From Planctomycetota bacterium (lineage in GTDB: Bacteria > Planctomycetota > Phycisphaerae > Sedimentisphaerales > Anaerohalosphaeraceae): a stretch of 6,752 nucleotides of DNA. The stretch covers positions 1 through 6,752 of the forward strand of contig DAOVVQ010000210.1 in NCBI GenBank assembly GCA_030637065.1, written 5' to 3'. Under the pieces are notes generated by a model. The model was given only the letters and a program-made list of their open reading frames with translations, did not search any database and had not been told where the DNA came from. The position numbers and the translations under genes were made by a program. Of the stretch, positions 6,242 to 6,752 are shown one piece after another (position 1 is the first letter of the stretch; every line of letters starts with the position of its first letter).

Positions 6242-6752
6242 ATGCAGCAGTTGGCTGAAAAACGTGATAGTCTCCGGGAAAGTCGGGGCGCTGGCGGGCT
6301 GGGCGAGATGTCGATGCAGGTGGTGTATACCGCTGTGTTTGGCGAGGCGCTGCGCATAAATCTTCTGAGCGCCAAGGCGGCAGACCTGACCGGATATGAG
6401 ACAGAGCAGCTCCTTGCTGGAGAGCCGGCGTGGCTGGACATAATTCACGACGATGACCGCGAAAGATACATCGAGGCCTTCGATCTCTGCCGGCAAAAGG
6501 GATTGCCGGCTCAACTGAGCTACAGGATCGTTACAAAAGACGGCGACACACGCCAGGTCCTCGACACAGCCGAGCCTGTGATCGACGACGAAGGCAACAC
6601 AACTACGATCGTGGGAGCTGTTACAGATGTCACCGACCGGAGCAATGCTCTCAGGGAACTGGAGCGGAGCCAGTTGCTGCAAAATCTTGGCAAGCTCGTC
6701 GCCGGTATTGCACACGAGATCAACACTCCGATACAGTTCATCGGCGACAATA
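6242..6752 (+). CDS. PAS-domain sensor histidine kinase, 5' part; 3' end outside the window
   Basis: The frame is open from ATG 6242 to the window end (170 codons). An in-frame TAG at 6221-6223 and the absence of GTG or TTG between make 6242 the first possible start; AGGTG at 6233-6237 is a weak ribosome site, and ATG 6308 or 6314 are alternatives. Residues about 28-132 form a PAS fold of the PAS_3 kind: ADLTGYETEQLL (48-59), WLDIIHDDDRERY (64-76), YRIVTKDGDTRQVLDTAEPV (94-113) and IVGAVTDVTDR (123-133). A short helix then leads to the dimerisation and phospho-acceptor domain, LGKLVAGIAHEINTP (149-163), with H158 the expected phosphorylated histidine. The ATPase domain and any receiver domain lie beyond the window. 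No membrane segment or signal peptide is seen in this part, so the sensor appears cytoplasmic. It would autophosphorylate and pass the phosphate to a response regulator not present here. The signal is unknown. Confidence 0.9.
   Translation, partial: MQQLAEKRDSLRESRGAGGLGEMSMQVVYTAVFGEALRINLLSAKAADLTGYETEQLLAGEPAWLDIIHDDDRERYIEAFDLCRQKGLPAQLSYRIVTKDGDTRQVLDTAEPVIDDEGNTTTIVGAVTDVTDRSNALRELERSQLLQNLGKLVAGIAHEINTPIQFIGDN

Noticed and set aside
6239..6715. Minus-strand open frame (158 codons) at the right end
   Set aside because: The + strand there encodes clear PAS and histidine kinase H-box sequence (LVAGIAHEINTP), so the antisense frame is a shadow.

Overview
The window is bacterial and moderately GC-rich. 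All five protein-coding genes that I can support lie on the + strand. A sulfatase next to a secreted glycosidase-like protein and a twin-arginine-tagged enolase-superfamily enzyme is typical of Planctomycetota (for example Phycisphaerae/Sedimentisphaerales) or related Verrucomicrobiota/Lentisphaerota that degrade sulfated polysaccharides. This assignment is an inference from gene content and protein style; no rRNA or other marker gene is present.

Layout. (1) Positions 1-5137 look like one transcription unit: the 3' part of a sulfatase (1-1167, 5' end outside the window), a secreted 864-residue glycoside-hydrolase-like protein (1189-3783), and an L-rhamnonate-dehydratase-like enolase-superfamily protein with a Tat-type signal (3827-5137). 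The gaps are only 21 and 43 bases. (2) Positions 5138-5233 hold a small hairpin right after the stop and a good sigma-70-type promoter (TTGACA, 17 bp, TAAAGT), followed by a COG4112-like Nudix protein gene (5234-5899). (3) Positions 5900-6241 hold no convincing gene. They contain two strong adjacent hairpins that look like a dispersed palindromic repeat or processing/termination element, a short inverted repeat, and a possible 20-codon leader ORF. (4) From 6242 to the window end lies the 5' part of a soluble PAS-domain histidine kinase, cut just after the phospho-acceptor histidine.

How the genes may work together. In the first block the sulfatase would remove sulfate esters from a polysaccharide or its oligomers. 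The large secreted protein would cleave or bind the glycan. The dehydratase-family protein would act on a sugar acid such as a deoxy-sugar or hexonate derivative. The substrate cannot be read from sequence alone. The Nudix gene and the histidine kinase look like separate units, with no visible functional tie to the sugar block.

I see no CRISPR array, tRNA, rRNA, insertion sequence or phage gene. The most unusual points are the export signal on a normally cytoplasmic enzyme class, the large secreted protein of uncertain family with an EF-hand-like calcium loop inside its presumed catalytic barrel, and the structured intergenic region before the kinase.
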